Source: Streptomyces sp. NBC_00536
GTDB lineage: Bacteria > Actinomycetota > Actinomycetes > Streptomycetales > Streptomycetaceae
Length of the DNA stretch: 64,000 nt
Direction of reading: 5' to 3'
Assembly (NCBI RefSeq): GCF_036346295.1
Contig: NZ_CP107819.1
Coordinates: 682,001-746,000 of the forward strand
Shown here: positions 35,190 to 42,458 of the stretch, piece after piece
How the letters are laid out: each line of letters begins with the position of its first letter
How positions within the stretch are numbered: the stretch's first letter is position 1
Translations under genes and position numbers: made by a program
Notes under the pieces: model-generated
Told to the model about the DNA's origin: nothing
Database searches by the model: none
The model's input: only the letters and a program-made list of their open reading frames with translations

Positions 35190-36541
35190 CGGGAGACCTT
35201 GCGTCCGGTCTGCCGGGCGAGCTGGTCGGCGGCCTCCTTGAGCACCTTCGCCGGGTCCGCGCCGCCCAGCAGCACCTTGGACTGGGCGTCGGTGACGAGC
35301 TTGAGGGCGCGGGCGTAGTCGGCGGTGTAATTGAAGGCGGACGAGGGGGCCTTGAGGGCCTCCAGGAAGACCTCGCCCTTCTTCTGGCCGCTGAAGAAGG
35401 GGGACGGCTCGTGGAAGACCGCGTCGTCGTAGGCCGCCATCAGGGCGGGGGCGATGCCCTTGCCCTTGTAGATCTGCACCTGGGAGGCCGGGCGGGTGAG
35501 GACGAACTCGACGAAGGACCAGGCGGCGGCCTGGTGCTTGCTGCTGCCCGCGACGGCGAGGTGGGTGGAGTTGACCGTGGCCGCGGTGGAGCCGCCCCGG
35601 CGGACGGCCGGGGGAAGGCGGACCTTCCACTTGCCCGCTTCCTCGGGGACCTGTTCCTGGATGATGCCGCCGAACCAGGTGGGCATGGGCAGGACGGCCG
35701 CGGTCCCCTGCTTCAGGGAGCTCATCAGGGTGTTCCAGCCGCCGGCGAGATCGCTGACCAGGCCTGCGTCGTTCATCGTCTTGATGAGGGTCAGGGCCTT
35801 CACGGCCTCCGGGGAGTCGAGCGTGATGTCCCCGGAGAGGCTGAAGTAGAAGGCGCCCTGGAGCTGGAGCAGCATCTGGAAGAAGTTGGCGGCGTCGGCC
35901 TGTGAGGCGGGCTTGTCGATGCCCAGCAGGTGGGCGCCGGTCTTCGCCTTGATCGCCTTGCCCGCCTCGATGGTCTCCTCCCAGGTCTGGAGGGCGCCTG
36001 CGTCGACCCCGGCCTTCTCGAAGAGGTCGGCGCGGTAGTAGAAGCCCGCCGAATTCGCCTCCCACGGCAGGGCGTTGACGCGCTTGCCGTCGGGGGAAAC
36101 GGTCTGCCACATGCCCGGCGCGAAGGCGTTCCGGTGGGCGCCCGCGCCGAGGGGGCCGAGGTCGGCGAGGCCGCCGGGGAACTTCTCGACGTAGCCCGGC
36201 AGGTAGTCGACCCCGATGTGCAGGACGTCGGCGAGGCCCTGGCCGCCGGCCGCGAGCCCCGTGGTGATCTTGTCCCAGATCGCCGGGTTGCCGATGTCCT
36301 CGACCGTCACCTCGATCCCGGGGTACTTCTTGTTGAACTCCGGTACGAGGGCCTTCATTTCGGCCGCGGGACCCTGCCAGGACCAGACCGAGATCCTGCC
36401 CTTGTCCTGCTCCCCCGCGCTCCCGCCCTGGCCCGTGGCGCCCGTACCGCCCGTACCGGAACAGGCGGTCAGGCCGGTCAGTCCGGCCCCCGCGGCGATC
36501 GCGCCGCCCATCCGCAGCACTCTGCGACGTTCCAGTTCCAT
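35186..36541 (-). CDS. Carbohydrate ABC transporter substrate-binding lipoprotein
   Basis: Extracellular sugar-binding lipoprotein of 451 residues, first gene of the operon. N-terminal RRRVLRMGGAIAAGAG leads to the lipobox LTAC. The twin-arginine start allows Tat export. The mature protein has the family 1 pattern (VWSWQGPAAEMKALVPEFNK, KYPGIEVTVED, NALPWEANSAGFYYRADLFE, NTLMSSLKQGTAAVLP). Divergent from a secreted glycosidase, which may generate its ligand. Sugar unknown. Confidence 0.92.
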   Translation of the reverse strand: MELERRRVLRMGGAIAAGAGLTGLTACSGTGGTGATGQGGSAGEQDKGRISVWSWQGPAAEMKALVPEFNKKYPGIEVTVEDIGNPAIWDKITTGLAAGGQGLADVLHIGVDYLPGYVEKFPGGLADLGPLGAGAHRNAFAPGMWQTVSPDGKRVNALPWEANSAGFYYRADLFEKAGVDAGALQTWEETIEAGKAIKAKTGAHLLGIDKPASQADAANFFQMLLQLQGAFYFSLSGDITLDSPEAVKALTLIKTMNDAGLVSDLAGGWNTLMSSLKQGTAAVLPMPTWFGGIIQEQVPEEAGKWKVRLPPAVRRGGSTAATVNSTHLAVAGSSKHQAAAWSFVEFVLTRPASQVQIYKGKGIAPALMAAYDDAVFHEPSPFFSGQKKGEVFLEALKAPSSAFNYTADYARALKLVTDAQSKVLLGGADPAKVLKEAADQLARQTGRKVSR

Positions 36542-36626
36542 GCCTGACCCACCCCTGCTCGCACCGTTGCCGAAGCCGACTGGCCAGGACTGTAACCAGC
36601 CACTCTCTCGACTTGCAATACTCCGA

Positions 36627-36638
36627 TGAAAACTTTCA
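36627..36638. promoter_or_regulatory. Candidate LacI-family operator
   Basis: TGAAAACTTTCA has 5-bp inverted arms (TGAAA/TTTCA) in the 200-bp region between the importer operon and the secreted glycosidase. The sequence resembles operators of Streptomyces LacI-type sugar repressors. The operon's own LacI protein is the obvious candidate binder. Confidence 0.45.
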
Positions 36639-36670
36639 GTTCGATCCTGCATCGATTCCTGACAAGCTCA

Positions 36671-36700
36671 TTGCAAAACTTCCGGCGGGATTGCTAGCGT
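36671..36700 (+). promoter_or_regulatory. Candidate promoter of the secreted glycosidase
   Basis: TTGCAA (36671-36676), 18-bp spacer, TAGCGT (36695-36700), 42 bp upstream of the start codon. Placed beside the presumed LacI operator. Confidence 0.45.
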
Positions 36701-36741
36701 GCCGCCCGCCCTGCTCCGCCCGCCCCCTCAGGGAGAACCCG

Positions 36742-38727
36742 ATGACGCGTTCCCGTGTGTCGCTCCTGTCCGCCCTCGCCCTGCTCCTCCCGCTCACCCC
36801 GCTCGCCCTCGGCGGCCAGGCGGCCGTGGCCGCACCGGCCGCGCCGACCGCACCGGCCGTACCCGCCCCGCTCGCGGTCGCCGACCCGGGCTTCGAACAG
36901 GGCGGTACGGGATGGCAGTTCACCTCCGGTACGGGAGTCGCCACCAACTACCCGCACGGCGGGTCACGCCTCGTCTACCTCGACGCCGGGCCGGGGATGA
37001 AGGTGTCCCAGACCGTGACGGCCACGGCCCGGGGGGCGTACGACATATCCGCCTGGGTCGCGACGGGCGGGCCGAACGGCCGGTACGTCGCCCGCGTCAA
37101 CGGCGCCGTCGCCGCCGCGCTCACCCTGCCGAGCGCGACGAACTACCGGCGCTACACGCTGAGCCGGATCGCGCTCGCCCCCGGCGACACGCTGGAGATC
37201 GCCTTCGAGTCGGGGGACGGCTGGGTCAACGCCGACGACGTGATGCTCTCCCCCGCCTCCCCCGCGGACCCGAAGATCACCTCCTCCGACCCGAAGATCG
37301 TCGAGATGTTCGACTGGTCGAAGCGCAAGGCCAACAGCTGGGTCCAGCTGCCGGGCACCCAGGGCCCGCTCAACGTGGACGAGAACCACACCTCCGGCAG
37401 CGGCAGCGGCACCTACGCCGCCTCCTACTGGGCCGGCTACGCCAACCGCAGCGGCTACTACTCGCGCGACATGGCCCATCAGCTGGCCGGGGCCGGGGTC
37501 CTCGCCCTGAATGCGGAGAACAAGGCGATGCTCCGCTCCTTCGCCGCCTCGGCCACCCCCGCGCACAAGTACTACCCGGCGTGGGCCTTGAACTTCGACA
37601 CCAGGACCTACCTCGCGATCGACTACAAGAGCCCGACGAACTTCGTCCGCGAGGTGCCCGCCACCTTCGAGCTGGTGCAGAAGTCCGAGGAGGCGTACCG
37701 CTGGAGCGGGGACCGCGCCTACGTCGACGACCCGGCGCTGTGGGACTTCTACCGGCACGCCACCGACGAGTTCGTCACCCTGCACGACGGCCTCAAGGAC
37801 AACGGCGCGGTCAAGGTGGCCGAGGGCACCGGCCAGGGCATCTTCCAGGGCACCGCGAGCTACAACGAGCAGAGCGGCGAGCCGCTCGCCGAGGCCGGCG
37901 ACGCGATCGGCTCCCAGTACCAGGCGTACCTGGCGGTGGCCTCGCTCGCCCGCTCCAAGGGGGACCGCGCGCTCGCCGACCGGTACGAGGCCAAGGCCCG
38001 GGACCTCAAGACGTACTTCAACTCCACCTGGAGCGGCACCGGTTCAGGCGCGGACATGGTGCGCGGCTACACCACGGACGGCCGCGCCCTGACCGGCTGG
38101 GGCAAGGAGAACAGCTGGTTCATGCCGATGAAGCAGATCATCGAGCCCGGGGCCCGCCGCGAGGCCTACCTGGACTACATCGACCAGCAGGCCTCCGGCC
38201 CGGGCCGGCCCTCCAACATCGAGGCCCTCACCTACCTGCCGGACACCTTCTTCCGCAACAACCGCGCCGACACCGGCTGGAAGTGGATGAAGGACGTCTA
38301 CGACCACAAGGACATCCAGCACGTGAACACCAAGCAGGGCACCAACGGGGACTACCCCGAGGTCTCCTTCACCCTGCTCGGCCAGACCGTGGAGGGACTG
38401 ATGGGGGTCACCCCCAACGCGCCCGCGCACGCCCTGAGCACCCAGTCCCGACTGCCGTCGGGCATGGACTGGCTGCGGATCGACGACCTCCAGGTCGGCG
38501 GATCGGTCTTCGCGCTGCGCCACGACGGGGCGACGAAGTCCTCGCTCACCCACACCTCGGGCAGCTCCTCATACACCTGGGAGGCCCGCTTCCCCGGTAC
38601 GTACACCACGGTCACGGTCGACGGCGTGGCCCGGCCCGCCCGCACCAAGGTGGTGGACGGAGCGACGTACACCTATGTGACCCCGGTCGTGGCCCCGGGC
38701 CACACGGTCACGGTCCAGGTGAGCTGA
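36742..38727 (+). CDS. Secreted six-hairpin-type glycosidase with N-terminal carbohydrate-binding-like domain
   Basis: Exported protein of 661 residues. A Sec signal (SLLSALALLLPLTPLALGG, then AAVAAPAA) is followed by a beta-sandwich of about 130 residues (DPGFEQGGTGWQFTSG, resembling a carbohydrate-binding module). A large (alpha/alpha)6-type catalytic region follows (YAASYWAGYANRSGYYSRDMAHQ, WFMPMKQIIEPGARREAY, GTNGDYPEVSFTLLGQTVEG), then a C-terminal beta domain. It resembles GH78/GH95-clan enzymes, but the family is not certain. ATG 36742 follows AGGGAG. Divergent from the sugar importer, so it probably releases the oligosaccharide that the importer takes up. Confidence 0.75.
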   Translation: MTRSRVSLLSALALLLPLTPLALGGQAAVAAPAAPTAPAVPAPLAVADPGFEQGGTGWQFTSGTGVATNYPHGGSRLVYLDAGPGMKVSQTVTATARGAYDISAWVATGGPNGRYVARVNGAVAAALTLPSATNYRRYTLSRIALAPGDTLEIAFESGDGWVNADDVMLSPASPADPKITSSDPKIVEMFDWSKRKANSWVQLPGTQGPLNVDENHTSGSGSGTYAASYWAGYANRSGYYSRDMAHQLAGAGVLALNAENKAMLRSFAASATPAHKYYPAWALNFDTRTYLAIDYKSPTNFVREVPATFELVQKSEEAYRWSGDRAYVDDPALWDFYRHATDEFVTLHDGLKDNGAVKVAEGTGQGIFQGTASYNEQSGEPLAEAGDAIGSQYQAYLAVASLARSKGDRALADRYEAKARDLKTYFNSTWSGTGSGADMVRGYTTDGRALTGWGKENSWFMPMKQIIEPGARREAYLDYIDQQASGPGRPSNIEALTYLPDTFFRNNRADTGWKWMKDVYDHKDIQHVNTKQGTNGDYPEVSFTLLGQTVEGLMGVTPNAPAHALSTQSRLPSGMDWLRIDDLQVGGSVFALRHDGATKSSLTHTSGSSSYTWEARFPGTYTTVTVDGVARPARTKVVDGATYTYVTPVVAPGHTVTVQVS

Positions 38728-39263
38728 GGCCGCCGGCCCGCCCAGCGGGTCGGAACCCGCCGGACAGGCCCCGCGTTGATCAGTCGCACCGGCCGCACAG
38801 GTACTCGCGCGGCAAGGAGGACCGGGGATTCGCCACCCCCGGTACGGGGGCCCACCGGCCGCGGTGCGCCCGGTGCGAGGGGGGACCGTACGGCGACTGC
38901 CAGGCCGGCCGGTCGCTTCGACCCGCGACACCCGGGCCGAGGAGCTTGTGGTGCGCGTTGACGCGGAACGTGCCGTGCGCACGGAAGTGCCCGAAGGGGC
39001 ACCCGCGGCAACGGCGGAGAACGATCGGCAGGCAGGTGGGAACGACCACCCAGGTGCTGGACATGGAGATACACCGGTTTCAGTGAGAAGACGGCAGCGA
39101 AAGGGAGCGCGGCGCACAGGTGCGACGCGCGACGGTTCAGCGCTCGGGGATCTCACTTGGTGTACATCGGCACGTCCTTGCCGGGGGCGACTGCGGGCGG
39201 GAGCACGCTAACGGCCCACGGGAACACGGCGCCACTGAATTCCGGGCGACCGCAGCGAACCGG
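38728..39263. other. 536-bp gap with no intact gene
   Basis: Begins with a weak 6-bp hairpin (GCGGGT at 38745-38750 with ACCCGC at 38755-38760) after the glycosidase stop. Contains a truncated DUF1062-like start on the reverse strand (38934-39064). The remaining open frames have no ribosome binding site or recognisable composition. It looks like a zone of gene decay. Confidence 0.6.
38934..39064 (-). pseudogene. Truncated DUF1062-like gene start
   Basis: From ATG 39064 the reverse strand reads STWVVVPTCLPIVLRRCRGC followed by a segment ending FRVNAHHKLL. This is the N-terminal zinc-ribbon-like region of DUF1062 proteins, which are about 200 residues long. After HKLL the similarity stops abruptly, where intact members continue with a second CxxC. 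Only about 43 codons remain, so this is a broken remnant. Confidence 0.5.
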
Positions 39264-39683
39264 TTACGCCTCCTCGCCGGAGGTGAGGCGCTGCAACAGC
39301 GCGAGCAGGGTGCTGCGGTCGGCCGCGGGCAGCGCCGAGAAGCACGAGGCCAGCACCTCGTCGGCGACGCGATGGCCTTCCTTCAGGACGCGCTCACCCT
39401 CAGGTGTGAGGTGGTGCTCGATACGGCGGCCATGGCCGGGTCGGCGCACGACCAGGCCTTGCGCGACCAGACGGGAGGCGAGCGTGCCGAAGGCCTGCTC
39501 GCTCTGGAACGTGGCGGCGGCCAGCTCTCGGGCAGAGGCCCCGAGCGCGTTGCCGATCGCCCGAAGGGCGTCCCACTGGGCGAGCGTGGTGCCGATCGCC
39601 GCCAACCCGCCCTCCAGAGCGCGGTGCTGGCGGTACTGGGCCTGTTTGACCGCCCTGCCGAGGGTTTGCAGTTCGTTGTGCAT
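39264..39683 (-). CDS. MarR-family transcriptional regulator
   Basis: Winged-helix repressor of 139 residues. LAQWDALRAIGNALGASARE and LVAQGLVVRRPGHGRRIEHH cover the recognition region and wing; the flanking helices form the dimer interface. Divergent from an alpha/beta hydrolase with only 62 bp between start codons. It is therefore very probably an autoregulated repressor of that hydrolase, responding to a small aromatic or phenolic ligand as MarR proteins often do. Confidence 0.9.
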   Translation of the reverse strand: MHNELQTLGRAVKQAQYRQHRALEGGLAAIGTTLAQWDALRAIGNALGASARELAAATFQSEQAFGTLASRLVAQGLVVRRPGHGRRIEHHLTPEGERVLKEGHRVADEVLASCFSALPAADRSTLLALLQRLTSGEEA

Positions 39684-39703
39684 GGCTCCAGCTTAACCCG
39701 CAA

Positions 39704-39734
39704 CAAAGCTAGCTTATATAAACATCTTTAGTTA
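39704..39734. promoter_or_regulatory. AT-rich MarR operator/promoter region
   Basis: AAGCTAGCTT (39706-39715) is a perfect palindrome followed by TATATAAACATCTTTAGTTAG, strikingly AT-rich for this genome. It sits between the divergent MarR and hydrolase starts and overlaps any promoter for either gene, as expected of a MarR binding site. Confidence 0.6.
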
Positions 39735-39745
39735 GAGTGCTGGTC

Positions 39746-40552
39746 ATGACTTCCACACGCACCATCACCCCGCATCCAGACCTGCCGCTGACCCTGACCG
39801 AGACGGGCAGCGACCACGGCAGGCCCGTCCTGGTGCTGCACGGCGGCGGAGGCCCGGCCACCATCGCCGGTCTCATCGGCCACCTCGCCCGGAGCACCCG
39901 GGTCATCGCGCCGGTACACCCCGGCTGGCAGGGCACCCCGCGGCCCGCCTGGTTCACCGGCGTGGACGATCTCGCCCTCACCTACCTCCGCCACCTCCAC
40001 GAGCAGGGGCTGCGTGACGTCGTGGTCGTCGGCTCCTCGTTCGGCGGCTGGGTCGCCGCGGAGATGGCCGTCCGGGACACGGCCGGCCTCATCTCGGGGC
40101 TCGTCCTGATCGACTCGGTGGGCGTGCACGTCGAGGACGAACCGGTCGTCGACTTCTTCGCCCTCGACGGCCGCGGCATCGCCGACCACGCCTGGCACGA
40201 CTCGGATCGGTACTTCGTCGACCCCACGACGGTGCCTGCCGCACAACTCACGGCCCGGCAAGCCGACATGGCCGCCCTGCGCACCTTCGCGGGCGACCCC
40301 TACATGCACGATCCCAAGCTGCTGCGCCGCCTTGCGGGCGTACACGTCCCGGCCCTGCTGCTGTGGGGAGCCGCCGACCGGATCGTCACCCCGGCCTACG
40401 GCGCCGCCTACGCAGCCGCCTTCGCCAACGCCCGCCTCCACATCATTCCCGAGGCAGGCCACCTGCCCCACATCGAACAACCCGAAGCCACCTTCGCCCT
40501 GATCGATGCACACCTGGGCGCCATCGACAGCCCTTCCCGCGCGAGCAGTTGA
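39746..40552 (+). CDS. Alpha/beta hydrolase
   Basis: Cytosolic hydrolase of 268 residues. Oxyanion region VLVLHGGGGPATI; nucleophile in VVGSSFGGWVA; acid in LLLWGAADRIVTPA; His in EAGHLPHIEQP. Typical of ester or C-C bond hydrolases, with a cap region after GLVLIDSVGV. ATG 39746 is used; a GTG at 39737 is possible. Regulated, by position, by the divergent MarR protein. The 127 bp downstream contain nothing I can support. Confidence 0.88.
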   Translation: MTSTRTITPHPDLPLTLTETGSDHGRPVLVLHGGGGPATIAGLIGHLARSTRVIAPVHPGWQGTPRPAWFTGVDDLALTYLRHLHEQGLRDVVVVGSSFGGWVAAEMAVRDTAGLISGLVLIDSVGVHVEDEPVVDFFALDGRGIADHAWHDSDRYFVDPTTVPAAQLTARQADMAALRTFAGDPYMHDPKLLRRLAGVHVPALLLWGAADRIVTPAYGAAYAAAFANARLHIIPEAGHLPHIEQPEATFALIDAHLGAIDSPSRASS

Positions 40553-40679
40553 CGCGTACGCCCGGACGACGCGCACCAGAGCCTGCCGTCGACGCGCGAG
40601 GTTCGCGGGGATCCGGTGCACACCGGTCCGGCGGAGAGTGCCCGGTGCCGACGTTGTGCCCTGCGGCGCGGTGTCGGGG

Positions 40680-41330
40680 TCAGGAGCCCCAGCGGGAGGC
40701 CCACGCCGCGCGTTCGAGGGCGGTGACGGCGCCGGGTTCGCCGCGCTCGCGGAGGAATTCGCCGGGGAGGGTGTAGAGGCCGGCGGCCTGCGGGGAGCGG
40801 GCGGCCTGCCGTACGACGTCGTCGACCAGCACGGTGGCCATGTCGAGGCGCGGGTAGCGGCCGTGGAGCGCCTCGCCCTGGGCGTCGGTGACGAACTCGG
40901 TTCCGAAGCCGATGTCGACTCCGATGCCCCGGCGGGTGAGGTAGGCGAGCACGCCACGGCGTTCGGCGATGCCGTCCGAGGTGTGCAGGGCGATCGCCTC
41001 CCACACCGGGTCGGTCTTGTCGGCGCCGTAGCCGTGTTCGGTGAGGAACCGGGCGGCCATGTCGGCGCCTTCGACCTCGAAGCGCGCCTGGCCCGGGGCC
41101 GACGGCGAGGCCCCGAGGTCGTGCAGGACGCAGGCGTGGAAGAGGAGTTCGGCGTCGAAGTCGGTGCCCGGCTTCAGCCCCTCGTGTTCGGCCAGCAGCG
41201 CGGCGAACACGTAGCTGCGGATGCTGTGGTTGGCGACGGGCTCGCTCTCACACGACAGTACGAGCTCGACGGCGGCGCGGGCGATGGGGGTGTCCGGGAG
41301 TGCCGGCAGGAGGCGGGCTTCAGTATCCAT
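40680..41330 (-). CDS. HD-domain phosphohydrolase-like protein (cyanamide-hydratase-like group)
   Basis: Cytosolic metal-dependent protein of 216 residues. Metal ligands are visible: NHSIRSYVFAALLAEHE, then LLFHACVLHDLG (the HD pair), and a later IALHTSDGIAE. This arrangement resembles the cyanamide hydratase/HD hydrolase subgroup rather than nucleotide-signalling HD-GYP proteins. ATG 41330 lies six bases after TACGGT, with TGACAG 18 bp further back, so the mRNA is probably leaderless. Divergent from a GlxA-type regulator, likely its controller. Confidence 0.82.
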   Translation of the reverse strand: MDTEARLLPALPDTPIARAAVELVLSCESEPVANHSIRSYVFAALLAEHEGLKPGTDFDAELLFHACVLHDLGASPSAPGQARFEVEGADMAARFLTEHGYGADKTDPVWEAIALHTSDGIAERRGVLAYLTRRGIGVDIGFGTEFVTDAQGEALHGRYPRLDMATVLVDDVVRQAARSPQAAGLYTLPGEFLRERGEPGAVTALERAAWASRWGS

Positions 41331-41365
41331 GAGGCGACCGTAGGCGCGTACCGGACCCATCTGTC

Positions 41366-41395
41366 AGTGGCACTCGTGCCATCGAGCGATAGAAT
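41366..41395. promoter_or_regulatory. Divergent promoter/operator with TGGCAC palindrome
   Basis: TGGCAC-TC-GTGCCA (41368-41381) is a 6+6 palindrome between divergent starts. TAGAAT (41390-41395) is a good -10 whose start site would fall on the ATG at 41402 (leaderless). Likely bound by the GlxA-type regulator; TGGCA half-sites are frequent for AraC-class proteins. Confidence 0.5.
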
Positions 41396-41401
41396 CATGC
41401 C

Positions 41402-42367
41402 ATGACGGGTCGGGCATCGGGCGGGGCACACCACGTGGTTGTGGTGGCCCTGGACAACGTCCTCGCGCTGGACATCGGGATCCCCTGGCAGGTCTTCGGC
41501 AGCTGGCGGGACGGCCCGTACACGCTCACGGTCTGCACCGAACGGCCCGGCCCCGTCCCGGTGCACGGTGGCCCCGCGCTGTCCGTCGCGCACGGTCTGG
41601 ACGCCCTGGTATCCGCCGACACCGTGATCGTCCCGGGCTACATGGAGCCGGACGGGCTGGAGCCGGACGGGCCCGGCGCCGAGGTGACGGCCGCACTGGC
41701 GGAGGCGGCGGAGCGCGGCACCCGCATGGCGTCCATCTGCACCGGTGCCTTCGCCCTCGCCGCCGCCGGACTGCTCGACGGCCGCCGGGCCACCACGCAC
41801 TGGCTGTACGCGCGGGCACTGGCCCGGCGGTACCCCAGCGTGACGGTCGTGCCCGAAGATCTGTACGTCGACGAGGGCCAGGTGCTCACTTCAGGCGGCG
41901 TGTCCTCCGGCCTGGACCTGTGCCTCCACCTCATCCGCCGCGACCACGGCCCCCGCCTGGCGAACCAGCAGGCCCGCATGATGGTGGCCGCCCCGCACCG
42001 TACCGGCGGTCAGGCCCCGTTCATCGACCTGCCGGTGCGACCCGAGCCGTCCGAGAACCCCGCGCTGTACGACTGGGCCCTGCGCAACCTGCACCAGCCG
42101 CTCACCGTCGATCAGTTGGCCCGCCAGGCCGGCACGTCCCGCCGGACCCTGATCCGCCGCTTCCACACCGACACCGGCCTGCCGCCCATGCGATGGCTGC
42201 TCGACGCCCGCCTCGCCCGCGCACGCGAACTCCTCGAAACCGGCGACCTCACGGTCGAAGCCGTCGCACGCCACTGCGGCCTGGGCACCCCGGCCAACTT
42301 CCGGACCCTGTTCAAGGCACACGTCGGAGTGCCGCCCAGTGTCTACCGCGAGACGTTCGTCGGCTGA
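41402..42367 (+). CDS. GlxA-type regulator (DJ-1/PfpI domain plus AraC helix-turn-helix)
   Basis: Transcription regulator of 321 residues. The N-terminal DJ-1/PfpI-like domain (VVVVALDNVLALDIGIPWQV, ICTGAFALAAAGLLDGR with the nucleophile-elbow Cys) senses an unknown signal. The C-terminal AraC domain has both helix-turn-helices (LTVDQLARQAGTSRRTLIRR and EAVARHCGLGTPANFRTLFK). It starts at a probable leaderless ATG and is divergent from the HD-domain gene with 71 bp between them, so that gene is a likely target. Confidence 0.92.
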   Translation: MTGRASGGAHHVVVVALDNVLALDIGIPWQVFGSWRDGPYTLTVCTERPGPVPVHGGPALSVAHGLDALVSADTVIVPGYMEPDGLEPDGPGAEVTAALAEAAERGTRMASICTGAFALAAAGLLDGRRATTHWLYARALARRYPSVTVVPEDLYVDEGQVLTSGGVSSGLDLCLHLIRRDHGPRLANQQARMMVAAPHRTGGQAPFIDLPVRPEPSENPALYDWALRNLHQPLTVDQLARQAGTSRRTLIRRFHTDTGLPPMRWLLDARLARARELLETGDLTVEAVARHCGLGTPANFRTLFKAHVGVPPSVYRETFVG

Positions 42368-42458
42368 CGGACGCCCGGACCGCGAGCCGACGTCGACGAC
42401 TTCACCACCCTCGCCCAGCGCATGCGCAGCCTGCGTCCCGCGCTACCGGTGGCCCGGT

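Noticed and set aside
38776..39211. Several forward frames between the glycosidase and the MarR gene
   Set aside because: No start signals or recognisable motifs; they overlap the DUF1062 remnant read on the other strand.
40553..40679. GC-rich spacer after the alpha/beta hydrolase, examined for a terminator or small gene
   Set aside because: No stem longer than a few base pairs and no frame with a ribosome binding site.
42368..42458. Possible short coding remnant between the GlxA-type gene and the SulP gene (a frame with DDFTTLAQRMRSLRP)
   Set aside because: Too short, no start or family match; treated as spacer.
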